From assembly GCA_910576775.1 (NCBI GenBank), contig CAJTJV010000020.1, positions 1 through 49,236 on the forward strand: 49,236 nt of DNA. Reading direction: 5' to 3'. The stretch is from an uncultured Muribaculaceae bacterium (GTDB lineage Bacteria > Bacteroidota > Bacteroidia > Bacteroidales > Muribaculaceae). Shown here piece after piece: positions 1 to 8,832 of the stretch. Each line of letters starts with the position of its first letter. Positions within the stretch are counted from its first letter, which is position 1. A program made the position numbers and the translations under genes. The notes under the pieces were generated by a model. That model was not told the DNA's origin and did no database searches. It saw only the letters and a program-made list of their open reading frames with translations.

Positions 1-46
1 TGAATGCCGGGGTTTTCACATTATGACGCCTCTCCGAGGCTCTCAC
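1..46. repeat. Partial copy of the hairpin repeat found in array B
   Basis: Bases 2-29 match 17179-17206 with two differences. Each copy then carries a small hairpin: here GCCTC-tcc-GAGGC (28-40), in array B GCACC-tcc-GGTGC (17205-17217). The stem differs but stays fully paired and the triloop is identical. The element is probably cut by the window edge. Confidence 0.7.
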
Positions 47-67
47 GATATATGCACAAAAATATCC

Positions 68-85
68 TAAATGAAAGAGCCGTGA
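68..85. repeat. 18-bp repeat, inverted copy at 49162-49179
   Basis: Bases 68-85 are an exact reverse complement of 49162-49179. The core AGAGCCGTG also recurs once near 141-149. This is a dispersed intergenic word of unknown function; two copies in one 49-kb window suggest it is common in this genome. Confidence 0.6.
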
Positions 86-172
86 AGGTGTGATTCCTCG
101 GATTAATTATATTGCTATCAATATGGTAAAGCTTCCATAAAGAGCCGTGCAATCGATGTTTAATACCGGTTG

Positions 173-718
173 CTAACAGGCTCCGTATATTTCGCGGTGA
201 AGCACTTTTTCGATTTCCCGCGGGTCAAGGGTGGAGTCGGTTGACATCAGCAGAAGCGGAACCGACGGTAGCCCCGGTGCATATGGAGGCTGAATGTAGG
301 CGTATGGGATTCCCATTTCTGTAAGTATTTCCATACCGTTGCGGCGATAGAATCCTATGCGCCTCTCGGCCATGGGATTGGTTTCTGTCGGCGGCTCTAC
401 CTCAAGTACTATTGCAGTTTCGCAGATTTGTCTGAGTTTTTCAAGCACAAGGGCGCCGATACCGTTGCCGCGCAGACGCGTGTCAACGGCCAGATGCTCG
501 ATATATATGAATTTTTCGAAGCTCCAGAAAGTAACCATCCCGCACACTGTGCCATTGTCGTCGCATACGGCCTTTAAAACGGGTCCTGCCGCGCGTTTGT
601 CGCTTCTGACGATACTTTCCCAATTCCGCCGTTCTTCAGGTGGAAAAGAGGCCTCATAGAGCGTTCTGAGATACGGCAGGCTGTCTTCGGAGGGGGATAT
701 CAGTGTTATTCTCTGCAT
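173..718 (-). CDS. GNAT family N-acetyltransferase
   Basis: This 181-residue protein has the GNAT acetyl-CoA-binding pattern: a beta strand (IYIEHLAVDTRLR) followed by RLRGNGIGALVLEKLR, the R/Q-x-x-G-x-G/A loop and its helix. A later strand/helix block (GFYRRNGMEI) is also typical. The substrate cannot be read from sequence; the Glu-rich middle (VLEVEPPTETNP) and the FYRRNGM motif suggest acetylation of a small molecule rather than ribosomal protein, but this is a guess. It lies 11 bases downstream of mutS on the same strand and is probably cotranscribed. It ends in TAG, which shows amber is an ordinary stop in this genome, a point that matters for the C10 protease gene further on. Confidence 0.85.
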   Translation of the reverse strand: MQRITLISPSEDSLPYLRTLYEASFPPEERRNWESIVRSDKRAAGPVLKAVCDDNGTVCGMVTFWSFEKFIYIEHLAVDTRLRGNGIGALVLEKLRQICETAIVLEVEPPTETNPMAERRIGFYRRNGMEILTEMGIPYAYIQPPYAPGLPSVPLLLMSTDSTLDPREIEKVLHREIYGAC

Positions 719-729
719 GCTGTCTTGTC

Positions 730-3387
730 TTAGTCTTTTCCGGTTAGGATTTTGCGTATGTCGTGGAGCTTCGTGAGGGCTTCGAGCGGTGTGAGATTGT
801 TTATGTCCACACCTAAAAGCTCATCGCGCACGTCTTTGAGAACAGGATCGTCGAGCTGGAAGAACGAAAGCTGCATGCCGTTCGATGTTTCCCGTCCCGG
901 GGAGGTAATCCGTGAGCGTTTGCGTCCTTTCGCCGTAGGTTTGTCGTTGACGGTACTTTCCGCTGCAGGGGCGTCGGCGTTTTCGAGTTGTGCGAGAATA
1001 CAGTCGGCACGGCGTACGATATTGGCCGGCATGCCGGCCAATTTGGCAACATGAATACCGAAGCTATGCTCGCTTCCCCCGCGTGCGAGTTTGCGCAGAA
1101 ACACTACCTTGCCGTCAATCTCTTTCACCGATACATTGAAATTGGCAATGCGGCTGTAGCTTTGCTCCATGTCGTTGAGTTCGTGGTAGTGCGTGGCAAA
1201 GAGCGTCTTCGGGTGCAGGTCGCCATACTCGTGTATGTGTTCTACGATTGCCCATGCAATGGAAATGCCGTCGTAGGTGGAGGTGCCGCGGCCGAGTTCG
1301 TCGAAAAGTATAAGGGAGCGGCGGCTCATGTTGTTGAGGATAGAAGCCGCTTCGTTCATCTCGACCATGAATGTGGATTCGCCGAGCGAGATGTTGTCGC
1401 TGGCTCCTACACGGGTGAATACCTTGTCTACCACCCCTATATGTGCGCTGTCGGCGGCGACAAAGCAGCCTATCTGGGCGAGAATGACATTCAGCGCCGT
1501 CTGGCGCAGAAGCGCCGATTTACCGGACATGTTCGGGCCGGTAATCATCATTATTTGTGTGCCTTCATTGCTCAGTTCCACCGTATTGGAGATATACGGT
1601 TCTCCTGGAGGCAGCTGGCGCTCGATAACGGGATGCCTGGCTTCGACGAGTTTCAGCTCAAGGCTGTCGTCGACCACGGGGCGGTTGTAACGGTTCTCTA
1701 TCGACACCCGTGTGAAGGCGTTGAGGACATCGAGCTTTGCAAGCAGACCGGCATCGAGTTGCAGAGCGGGTATGAATTCGGCTACTGCGCCGATAAGTTC
1801 GGCATATAGACGGTTCTGTATCGATTCGATTTTATCCTGAGCAGTGAGAATCTGTTCCTCGTAGTCCTTTAATTCCGGAGTGATATAGCGTTCGGCGTTT
1901 ACGAGGGTCTGTTTGCGTATCCATTCCGCCGGCACTTTGTTGCGGTGGGTGTTGGTTACCTCTATGTAGTAGCCGAAAACGTTGTTGTAGCCTATCTTGA
2001 GTGATGAAATGCCTGTCGCCTCGATTTCGCGGGCTTGCAGTTGTGCGAGGAAATCCTTGCCTTTGTAGGCGATTTCACGGAGCCTGTCGAGTTCGGCGTC
2101 GACACCGTCGTTGATTATTTCGCCGCGAGAAGACGGACCGCCCACATCTTCGCGTATGTCGCGACTTATGCGCTTGCGCACCGATTCACAAGGATTAAGT
2201 TGTTCTCCGAGGGCCATGAGGCGCGGCTGCCCGGAGTCGGCGCACAGTTTTTTGATAGGAACTACCGCTGAGAGAGCGTTGCGTATCTGGAGCATTTCGC
2301 GGGCGGATATCCGCTCGCATGATACCTTGCTGACAAGTCGCTCGAGGTCGCCGATAGTCTTAAGACGTTCGCATATATCTTCACGAATTTCGGGCAGCCT
2401 GAAGAAATGCTCTACGATGTCGAGACGCTCGTTGATGGCCTTGGGATCTTTGAGCGGGAGCTGAAGCCAACGTCGCAGAAGGCGCGCTCCCATCGGTGTC
2501 ACTGTGCGGTCGATGACTCCCAGAAGACTCTTGCCATCCGGGTCGAGGGCATCGAAAAGCTCGAGGTTGCGTATGGTGAAGCGGTCCATGCGCACGTATT
2601 TTCCGGCTTCGATACGCGATATCGAGGTGATGTGCTGCGTGCGGGTATGTTGGGTGAGGTCGAGGTAATGGAGAATCGCACCGGCAGCGATGATGGCGGC
2701 ACCCATGCGGTCTATGCCGAAGCCCTTGAGCGAGTTGGTGCCGAATTGCTTTTTGAGGCGTTCATCGGCAGCGGTGGCGGTGAAAAGCCAGTCCTCAAGT
2801 TCGAAAACAACATATTGCTGCGAGAATTCCTCCGTAGCCTTGGGTTTCATGCCGCGCTGCACGAGAAGCTCTTTCGGAGCCATGCTTGCGAGAGTTTTGT
2901 CGATGTAGTCTGTCGGACCCTCTGTGGCGAGAAATTCGCCGGTACTGATATCGAGAAGCGCGAGGCCGGTGAACGCTTTACCGAAATGGACGGCGGCGAG
3001 GAAATTGTTCTCGCGGCGTGAAAGTACATTGTCGTTCATCGCCACGCCGGGAGTGACAAGCTCTATGATGCCGCGTTTGACGAGTTTCTTTGTGAGTTTG
3101 GGATCCTCGAGCTGTTCGCAGATGGCTACACGCTTGCCGGCGCGCACAAGTTTAGGTAGATAGCTGTCGAGGGCGTGATGGGGGAAGCCTGCCAGTTCAA
3201 CGAATTGTGCCGACCCGTTGGCACGGCGCGTAAGAGTTATGCCGAGAATATCGGAGGCTTCTATAGCGTCATCGGAGAAAGTCTCGTAGAAATCGCCCAC
3301 GCGGAAAAGAAGAATGGCGTCGGGATGTTTTGCCTTCATCTCGGCGTACTGTTTCATCAGCGGGGTCTCAACAATCTTCTTTGCCAC
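730..3387 (-). CDS. mutS: DNA mismatch repair protein MutS
   Basis: This 885-residue protein is full length for MutS. The N-terminal mismatch-binding domain carries the Phe-x-Glu motif (GDFYETF, about residue 32). The C-terminal ABC-type ATPase has Walker A (TGPNMSGKS, about residue 616) and Walker B/signature (ILFDELGRGTSTYDG). It recognises base mismatches and small loops and recruits MutL in the cytoplasm. A short, low-complexity charged stretch (DKPTAKGRKRSR) precedes the C-terminal helix-turn-helix/dimerisation tail. The gene starts 6 bases after the small membrane-protein gene and is followed 11 bases later by the GNAT gene, so it is probably part of a run starting at the DivIC-like gene. 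Confidence 0.98.
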   Translation of the reverse strand: MAKKIVETPLMKQYAEMKAKHPDAILLFRVGDFYETFSDDAIEASDILGITLTRRANGSAQFVELAGFPHHALDSYLPKLVRAGKRVAICEQLEDPKLTKKLVKRGIIELVTPGVAMNDNVLSRRENNFLAAVHFGKAFTGLALLDISTGEFLATEGPTDYIDKTLASMAPKELLVQRGMKPKATEEFSQQYVVFELEDWLFTATAADERLKKQFGTNSLKGFGIDRMGAAIIAAGAILHYLDLTQHTRTQHITSISRIEAGKYVRMDRFTIRNLELFDALDPDGKSLLGVIDRTVTPMGARLLRRWLQLPLKDPKAINERLDIVEHFFRLPEIREDICERLKTIGDLERLVSKVSCERISAREMLQIRNALSAVVPIKKLCADSGQPRLMALGEQLNPCESVRKRISRDIREDVGGPSSRGEIINDGVDAELDRLREIAYKGKDFLAQLQAREIEATGISSLKIGYNNVFGYYIEVTNTHRNKVPAEWIRKQTLVNAERYITPELKDYEEQILTAQDKIESIQNRLYAELIGAVAEFIPALQLDAGLLAKLDVLNAFTRVSIENRYNRPVVDDSLELKLVEARHPVIERQLPPGEPYISNTVELSNEGTQIMMITGPNMSGKSALLRQTALNVILAQIGCFVAADSAHIGVVDKVFTRVGASDNISLGESTFMVEMNEAASILNNMSRRSLILFDELGRGTSTYDGISIAWAIVEHIHEYGDLHPKTLFATHYHELNDMEQSYSRIANFNVSVKEIDGKVVFLRKLARGGSEHSFGIHVAKLAGMPANIVRRADCILAQLENADAPAAESTVNDKPTAKGRKRSRITSPGRETSNGMQLSFFQLDDPVLKDVRDELLGVDINNLTPLEALTKLHDIRKILTGKD

Positions 3388-3393
3388 TGTATG

Positions 3394-3780
3394 CTATTTT
3401 TCTTTGGATATTTTTGCCTGACGTGCGGGGATGGCGAGAGATGTATATACCTGAAGGGCGGCGCCTGCGAGAGTGAAGGCGAGCCAGTCTCGCAAAGATG
3501 AACCGGGATAGAAAAGGAAGAAAGCGCCGACACAGAAAATGATTCCTATCCACATCTCGACGCGATAGAGGCGTTTGAGTCTGAAATCGGATGTCGCGGG
3601 GCTTGCTATCCGGGACAGAAACACAATCAGGGCGCCGGCTGTGTAGACGTAAGGGTAGGCCTGCTGCGCCCATGCGGCATCGCGCAGAAAAAACACTGCG
3701 GCGGTGGCGATGAGTACCAGAAGAAGCCCGATTGGCGCTATTATGCGGTTGGCGATATCTGTAAGCTTGGTTTTATTCAT
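3394..3780 (-). CDS. Small conserved membrane protein
   Basis: This 128-residue protein has four likely transmembrane segments: about residues 14-32 (IIAPIGLLLVLIATAAVFF), 42-58, 74-92 (VEMWIGIIFCVGAFFLFYP) and 96-113. The C-terminus is basic and cytoplasm-like (RQAKISKEK). No catalytic motif is visible. Its ATG overlaps the stop of the DivIC-like gene by one base (TAATG), so translation is probably coupled, and mutS follows 6 bases later. The function is not recognised; the tight link to a divisome-type gene is the only hint. Confidence 0.75.
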   Translation of the reverse strand: MNKTKLTDIANRIIAPIGLLLVLIATAAVFFLRDAAWAQQAYPYVYTAGALIVFLSRIASPATSDFRLKRLYRVEMWIGIIFCVGAFFLFYPGSSLRDWLAFTLAGAALQVYTSLAIPARQAKISKEK

Positions 3781-4094
3781 TATTCATCGACTTTTTTAAA
3801 GATATACACGTCCTCGGTGGAGCGTTTCATACCGTATTGCTCGCGTACAACGCGCTCCATCAGGTCGCGGTCGGACGACAGCCGTTGGTTGAGATCGCGG
3901 TAGTAGAGCATGGTGTCGCGTTCGGCTTCGAGGCAGCTGCGGAGGCTGTCAATCTGGCGGTCGTAATCTATTGTGTTGAATACTGTGTGTTCCCCTGAAA
4001 ACACCACGTAGCACACAATTAGCACGCACACTATTGTCGGCCACGACATATAGCGCTTGAGCCATAACCGGAAGGAGGAAAGATGCGGATTCAT
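3780..4094 (-). CDS. Septum formation initiator (DivIC/FtsB-like)
   Basis: This 104-residue protein has a short cytoplasmic N-terminus, one membrane segment (PTIVCVLIVCYVVF, about residues 19-32) and a periplasmic coiled coil (DYDRQIDSLRSCLEAERDTM) followed by a conserved tail (MERVVREQYGMKRSTEDVYIF). This is the layout of the DivIC/FtsB family, which bridges FtsL and FtsQ in the divisome. The EQYGM-x-R block is typical of the family. The ATG is only 4 bases from a strong promoter box, so the message may have almost no leader; Met16 is the alternative start but would trim the N-terminus just before the membrane helix. Confidence 0.85.
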   Translation of the reverse strand: MNPHLSSFRLWLKRYMSWPTIVCVLIVCYVVFSGEHTVFNTIDYDRQIDSLRSCLEAERDTMLYYRDLNQRLSSDRDLMERVVREQYGMKRSTEDVYIFKKVDE

Positions 4095-4098
4095 ACCG

Positions 4099-4106
4099 CA
4101 AAAGTA
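4099..4106 (-). promoter_or_regulatory. Promoter -7 box before the divIC-like gene
   Basis: On the minus strand this reads TACTTTTG, a full match to the Bacteroidota -7 consensus TAnnTTTG. Only four bases separate it from the ATG at 4094, so the predicted transcription start falls at or next to the start codon. No clear -33 TTTG was found. Confidence 0.55.
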
Positions 4107-4145
4107 CGAAAAATCTTTTTCTTTTCTATTATCAGCAGTCGGCTT

Positions 4146-5366
4146 TTAGTCCTGATAATCCTGGTAGAGCAAGTCGTTGTAGGGGAAGCGTGTCAGGTGG
4201 ATTTCGCGGGCCATGGTGTAGAGGCGCGCTTTCAGTTCGTCGATATTCATGCCTTTTTTTGCGCTGATGAACACGCAGTTGTCGTTCATCTTCGCCATCC
4301 AGGAGGCCTTCAGTTCGTCGAGCGTGGTATTGCAGCGTTCGCGGGGGGTGAGGTCGTCGGCATCCTTGGGCTTGCAGGTGAATGCGTCTATTTTATTGAA
4401 CACAAGGAGCATGGGCTTGTCGGCACCGTTGCACACCTCGCGCAGAGTACGGTCTACCACCTCGATCTGTTCCTCGAAATTCGGGTGTGAGATGTCTACG
4501 ACGTGTACGAGAATATCGGCTTCGCGAACCTCGTCGAGAGTCGATTTGAAAGAGTCCACAAGATGCGTGGGAAGTTTGCGGATGAATCCGACTGTATCGG
4601 TGAGCAGGAAGGGCAGATTGTCGATTACAACCTTGCGTACTGTGGTGTCGAGGGTGGCGAAAAGCTTGTTCTCGGCGAATACATCGCTTTTGCTCAGGAG
4701 GTTCATCAGAGTCGATTTCCCCACGTTGGTGTATCCCACGAGAGCCACACGGGTAAGTTTGCCTCTGTTCTTGCGCTGCACGGCCTTTTGTTTGTCGATG
4801 GCACGTAATTCCTCTTTGAGGCGCGATATGCGGTCGAGGATGATACGGCGGTCGGTCTCTATTTGTGTTTCGCCCGGACCGCGCATGCCGATACCGCCAC
4901 GCTGGCGTTCGAGGTGCGTCCACATGCGGGTAAGGCGTGGAAGAAGGTATTGGTATTGTGCCAGTTCGACCTGTGTCTTGGCACTTGCTGTCTGGGCGCG
5001 TTTGGCGAAGATGTCGAGAATTAGGTTCGTGCGGTCGAGAATCTTTACGCCAAGTTCTTTCTCGATGTTTGCCACCTGTTTGGTGGTGAGGTCATCGTCG
5101 AAAATGGCCATTGCTATGTCACCGCGGTTTTCGATATACTGTCTCAGTTCGTCGAGCTTGCCTTTGCCGACGAATGTGCGCGGATTGGGGTAGTCGAGTT
5201 TCTGTGTGAAGGTCGCCACGGACTCTGCACCGGCAGTGTCGGCCAGAAATGCGAGCTCGTCGAGATATTCAAGCGATCTGGCTTCGTCCTGCGTAGGGGT
5301 AATAAGACCTACAAGTATGGCTTTTTCAGGTTCTGCGCCTTTGCTGATTGCGATATTTTCTTTCAT
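4146..5366 (-). CDS. hflX: GTPase HflX
   Basis: This 406-residue protein has the HflX layout. The N-terminal domain ends in the family motif GGIGMRGPGETQIETDRR (about residues 157-173). A coiled linker follows, then the G domain: G1 GYTNVGKST (211-219), G3 DTVGF (about 258) and G4 NKID. HflX binds 50S ribosomes and splits stalled 70S particles, notably after heat or antibiotic stress. The gene begins one base after the stop of the upstream acyl-CoA ligase gene, so the two are probably cotranscribed. A separate promoter follows it, before the divIC-like gene. Confidence 0.96.
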   Translation of the reverse strand: MKENIAISKGAEPEKAILVGLITPTQDEARSLEYLDELAFLADTAGAESVATFTQKLDYPNPRTFVGKGKLDELRQYIENRGDIAMAIFDDDLTTKQVANIEKELGVKILDRTNLILDIFAKRAQTASAKTQVELAQYQYLLPRLTRMWTHLERQRGGIGMRGPGETQIETDRRIILDRISRLKEELRAIDKQKAVQRKNRGKLTRVALVGYTNVGKSTLMNLLSKSDVFAENKLFATLDTTVRKVVIDNLPFLLTDTVGFIRKLPTHLVDSFKSTLDEVREADILVHVVDISHPNFEEQIEVVDRTLREVCNGADKPMLLVFNKIDAFTCKPKDADDLTPRERCNTTLDELKASWMAKMNDNCVFISAKKGMNIDELKARLYTMAREIHLTRFPYNDLLYQDYQD

Positions 5367-5367
5367 A

Positions 5368-7179
5368 CTATGGATACATTGCTTCTATCGCGTCGGCATA
5401 CTTGCTGGATATTGCCGGACGGCGGATTTTCAGTGTGTTTGTGAGTTCGCCGTTTTCAATGGAGAACTCGTGCGGCAGGAGTGTGAAACGTTTTATCTTT
5501 TCAAAGTTGGCCAGTCCTTTTTCAAGGGCTTCTATGCGTTCGGACATAAAATTCTGTATCTCGGGTCGTGCGACAAGTTCTTCATTGTCCTTGAACCCGA
5601 TGCCATGCGCCTTGGCGTATTCTTTCAGAGAGTCGAAGGCCGGTACTATCAATGCCGTGACATATTTTCGCTGGTCGCCGATGATTGCAGCCTGATCGAT
5701 GTATCTGTCCTGGGCAAGGCGGCTCTCAAGAGCCTGCGGAGCTATGTATTTGCCGTTTGAGGTCTTGAAAAGGTCTTTTATACGTTCAGTCAGGACTATG
5801 GCGCCGTTGTGGTCTATCAGACCGGCGTCGCCGGTGCGGAACCATCCGTCGGCAGTAAAGGCACGGGCGTTTTCCTCGGGGCGGTTGTAGTAGCCACGCA
5901 TCACCGAGGGGCCTTTGACGAGGATTTCGTTCTGTTCGCCGATTTTAACCTGTACGCCGGGCATTACAGTCCCCACGGTGCCTATCACATAGTCGATTGA
6001 CGGGAAGCAGCTTACAGTTGCTGTTGTTTCCGACAGTCCGTAGCCTATGACGATGTTTATGCCCACGGAGTGAAGGAATTCAACGATTGTCGACGACAGC
6101 GGAGCGCCGGCAGTGGGGAAGAATCGGCCTTTGTCGATGCCGATAGCGTGGCGCAACTTGCTGAATACGAGTTTGTCGAACATTCTGTATTGCCATTCGA
6201 GGGTACGAGGCGGTTTCAGGCCGAGGCGGACATAGTCGAGATTGCGTCGTGCGCCGACTTTCTGTGCCCGTTCTACAAGTTTGCGTTGCAGACCCTTCAT
6301 CTTCGACAATTGCTCCTGTACGGCGATGTAGACCTTTTCCCAGAAGCGCGGCACGCTGCACATGCATGTCGGATTTGCGATGTGGATAGCTTCCTGGATG
6401 CGTTTTGTGTCGCGGTTGATGTCGACACGCATACCCTTCGACAGACAGAAATAGCTCCACGCCTTTTCGAATATATGGCTCAAGGGCAGAAAACATACCG
6501 AGGTATCCGCGTCGCTGAGTGTGTCGAGGCGGCGATGGTGCATGGCGAGAGCTTCATTGAAGCAGTTATGGGTAAGTACCGCGCCCTTGGGCTCGCCGGT
6601 TGTGCCGGAGGTATAAATCAGAGTGGCTATGTCGTCGGGAGTGGCTTCAGTGCTGCGCAGCGACACTGCGTCGCGAATGTCGGATGTTGCCTTTTCTCCC
6701 ATTGTGAAGAGGTCGTTGAAATGAATCGAGTCATTGTCGTCGGCATCGAATTCTATGTCTGCGTCAATGGCAATTATCTTTGTAAGTGTGGGGCATTCGG
6801 CGATTATGTTGCGGGCAATTGCATAGTGACTCTTGTCTCCTGCAACAATAAGTGTCGCGCCTGCGTCATTTACTATGAAGCGCACCTGTTCGGCGCTGCT
6901 TGTCGCATATATTGCTACAGGGACGGCACGGTTGCGGAAACATGCGAAATCAGTGCACAGGATTTCCGGACAGTTTGCCGCGAAGACGGCAACCATATCT
7001 CCCGGAGATATGCCGAGCATATAGAACGCGCAGGCAATCTTTTCGACTTTTGCGGCGAAATCTCCCCAGCTCACGCCGTCGAGTTTCCGGGTATCGAGAT
7101 TGATGAGCGAAAAGGCCTCGCGGTCTGCTCCATAATGTTGCAGCTGATTTTCAGGCAGCCTGGTAAGTATATTCGACAT
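5368..7179 (-). CDS. Long-chain acyl-CoA synthetase (AMP-binding)
   Basis: This 603-residue protein belongs to the ANL adenylating family. The phosphate-binding loop is TLIYTSGTTGEPKGAVLTH (about residue 190), the A5-type motif YGLSETTATVSCFP, and the A7-type motif GWFRTGDAG. The length and the C-terminal block with KDLFKTSNGKYIAPQALE match FadD15/long-chain ligases, which make acyl-CoA from fatty acid, ATP and CoA at the membrane face. The start is supported by a TAACTTTG promoter box 27 bases upstream. It runs directly into hflX with a one-base gap. Confidence 0.93.
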   Translation of the reverse strand: MSNILTRLPENQLQHYGADREAFSLINLDTRKLDGVSWGDFAAKVEKIACAFYMLGISPGDMVAVFAANCPEILCTDFACFRNRAVPVAIYATSSAEQVRFIVNDAGATLIVAGDKSHYAIARNIIAECPTLTKIIAIDADIEFDADDNDSIHFNDLFTMGEKATSDIRDAVSLRSTEATPDDIATLIYTSGTTGEPKGAVLTHNCFNEALAMHHRRLDTLSDADTSVCFLPLSHIFEKAWSYFCLSKGMRVDINRDTKRIQEAIHIANPTCMCSVPRFWEKVYIAVQEQLSKMKGLQRKLVERAQKVGARRNLDYVRLGLKPPRTLEWQYRMFDKLVFSKLRHAIGIDKGRFFPTAGAPLSSTIVEFLHSVGINIVIGYGLSETTATVSCFPSIDYVIGTVGTVMPGVQVKIGEQNEILVKGPSVMRGYYNRPEENARAFTADGWFRTGDAGLIDHNGAIVLTERIKDLFKTSNGKYIAPQALESRLAQDRYIDQAAIIGDQRKYVTALIVPAFDSLKEYAKAHGIGFKDNEELVARPEIQNFMSERIEALEKGLANFEKIKRFTLLPHEFSIENGELTNTLKIRRPAISSKYADAIEAMYP

Positions 7180-7206
7180 ATCGTCCTATTCTTGTTGATG
7201 TAGCTG

Positions 7207-7214
7207 CAAAGTTA
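7207..7214 (-). promoter_or_regulatory. Promoter -7 box for acyl-CoA ligase/hflX
   Basis: TAACTTTG on the minus strand matches TAnnTTTG. It lies 27 bases before the ligase ATG, giving a short leader of about 20 bases. No good -33 partner is evident. Confidence 0.55.
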
Positions 7215-7367
7215 CGGCCTTTGGCAATTTTACGCTGAATTTACCACATTAAAAATCATCCATTGTTAACAAATGTTGCAAAGTCTGACTCTCGGGATAA
7301 ATAATTTTAACATTAATTATTGACTAACTATTTTTGAGATATCATTATAAAATAACAAACAGAATAG

Positions 7368-7502
7368 TTACGCTTTCTTTTTCCGCTGTACCGGGGTGTG
7401 GGCGTCGGGGTGCGCGAAATGCAGGTTGTTCATCTCCATGGGAGTGAGCACTTTCGCATCCGGAAGGTCGGGGAAAGGTATGTGTTTAATTTTGCGGTTC
7501 AT
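7368..7502 (-). CDS. 44-residue peptide overlapping the VKOR gene end
   Basis: A 45-codon frame runs from ATG (7502) to TAA (7368). Its start lies inside the last codons of the C39-like/VKOR gene, a 17-base overlap, so translation may be coupled. The peptide begins MNRKIKHIPFPDLPDAKV, then LTPMEMNNLHF and HPDAHTPVQ, and ends in a basic RKKKA tail. It has no Cys and no signal peptide. The block around LTPMEMNNLHF resembles the LS/LTxxEMNxL leader region of Bacteroidales natural-product precursor peptides, but the usual GG is absent; this is from memory of the family, not a search. It could be a RiPP-like precursor, a small partner of the VKOR protein, or a chance frame. Confidence 0.5.
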   Translation of the reverse strand: MNRKIKHIPFPDLPDAKVLTPMEMNNLHFAHPDAHTPVQRKKKA

Positions 7503-8493
7503 TGCGGTCGAAAGCTGGCTTTACGGCATTGAGTCCGAGCAGAGCTGCAACGTATGTTGCGACAAGGACAAAGAATTCTATGCCAAGTGGGAATGAATGG
7601 CGGAACCATCCGCCGGATATGTAACATAACAGGCTAAGCCACAGGCATGCCTGGGTTATAAGGCAAAGTGTGCACCATGCCTTCGCCCGGGTCTTCTGAT
7701 ACCACACGCTCCAGATGGAAAAAGGACAGCAGCAGGCATTGATAAGTGCGAGGTAGCCGGCATATTCAGGAAACATCAATAGCGCCGGCAGACTTACGGC
7801 AAAATAGCTGAAACCTACCTCGCTCCAGCTGAAAATACCGTAAAATGTAGATGCCGACGTAGAAAGTACCGTGTGGCATCCTGTGCGGTCGATAAGGCTG
7901 CATATGCTGTCGCCGGTGTCACTGTGGATATTCAGCGATTTCAGCAGAAGCTCATAGGTGACAAAGAGGCCTCCGAGATTGATTAGCGTCAGCAAAACAG
8001 TGCTGGTATGGCTATAAATTCCGTTGGCGAGGAAAAGGTAGATGAAGATAAAGGCTCCCGCAGCGGCAAGCATCCACCGTTTGGCTTTTTTAGCTTCATT
8101 GATTAAGAAATGTTTGGTGTAATCAGGCTCCGACGCATTATTTTTCGGGCTTGCCACGAAAGCAACGCCGTTCCAGGTCTTGCAGAATTCGTCGTGGTTC
8201 AGCCTTAGTCGGCCTTCCCGGGTGCGCGCATCAACACAGTCGTTGTCAAAATTTTCTACTATGACAAAGCCGTCGTTGGTGCCCGCCAGGAATGGGGGAG
8301 TGAACTTTGGCAGTGCACCGGTTTTGTCTGCTACGGCATACGCACGGCTTTCGACACCATAATCTTCAAGCACTTTCGAAAGACCGAAAAGTGATTTGAA
8401 AGTCATAGTGTCGAAACGCCGGTCGGAGTAGCTTTTGGTGTGGGGCACACCCAAAGATTCCAGAAAGTCGGAGAGAATGCTCGCCTGTTTCAT
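7486..8493 (-). CDS. C39-like domain fused to VKOR membrane domain
   Basis: This 335-residue protein has an N-terminal soluble domain (about 1-118) resembling peptidase C39 (LGVPHTKSYS...FGLSKVLEDYGV...FLAGTNDGFVIV...WNGVAFVA). The catalytic Cys expected near residue 20 is missing, so it looks like a dead, peptide-binding version. The membrane domain (about 140-325, roughly five helices) has VKOR hallmarks: loop Cys198 and Cys206 (CSLIDRTGC) and the quinone-proximal CxxC at Cys274-Cys277 (WCTLC). VKOR passes electrons from thiols to quinone and so drives disulfide formation. A CGHC thioredoxin lies 27 bases upstream in the same direction and the small peptide gene overlaps its end. The three form a compact redox/peptide module. 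Confidence 0.82.
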   Translation of the reverse strand: MKQASILSDFLESLGVPHTKSYSDRRFDTMTFKSLFGLSKVLEDYGVESRAYAVADKTGALPKFTPPFLAGTNDGFVIVENFDNDCVDARTREGRLRLNHDEFCKTWNGVAFVASPKNNASEPDYTKHFLINEAKKAKRWMLAAAGAFIFIYLFLANGIYSHTSTVLLTLINLGGLFVTYELLLKSLNIHSDTGDSICSLIDRTGCHTVLSTSASTFYGIFSWSEVGFSYFAVSLPALLMFPEYAGYLALINACCCPFSIWSVWYQKTRAKAWCTLCLITQACLWLSLLCYISGGWFRHSFPLGIEFFVLVATYVAALLGLNAVKPAFDRNEPQN

Positions 8494-8520
8494 CTCGATG
8501 TGCCTTGGGTTTCTCTAATG

Positions 8521-8832
8521 TCAGTTCATGAAGCTCTGAAGCTTCTGAAGAAGGATATTCCCGTCGATTTCCCCTGAGTAGCGCCATACAGGGCGACCGT
8601 CGCGATAGATGATGAACGTCGGGGTGGCGTTTATGCCTTCGGAGTTGGCGGTTTCTTCATTCTTGTCGATGTCGAGCTGGTAGATTGCGGCGTTTGTGCC
8701 GACGAGTTCCCGAATCTGTTCGACTACGGGCATCATGCGCTGGCAGTGTCCGCACCATGTAGCGAAGAATTCAATCATTACCAGAGGCGACGATTCCACA
8801 AGAGATTTGTAGTTGTCTGTTTTATTGTCCAT
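8521..8832 (-). CDS. Thioredoxin-fold protein with CGHC active site
   Basis: This 103-residue protein has a single thioredoxin fold. The active site is ATWCGHCQRM (about residues 30-39), the cis-Pro loop is INATPTFIIY, and there is no signal peptide. The CGHC motif is the one seen in protein disulfide isomerases rather than the usual CGPC, which suggests a less reducing potential. Cytoplasmic by sequence. It leads the run into the VKOR-type gene (27-base gap), so a redox partnership is likely but unproven. Confidence 0.9.
   Translation of the reverse strand: MDNKTDNYKSLVESSPLVMIEFFATWCGHCQRMMPVVEQIRELVGTNAAIYQLDIDKNEETANSEGINATPTFIIYRDGRPVWRYSGEIDGNILLQKLQSFMN

Noticed and set aside
988..1809. 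Long plus-strand open frame inside mutS
   Set aside because: It is the shadow of the mutS coding strand, has no family motifs, and lacks a promoter.
6070..7203. 377-codon plus-strand frame opposite the acyl-CoA ligase gene
   Set aside because: Antisense shadow of a clearly conserved gene; rich in Cys and Ala with no recognisable domain.
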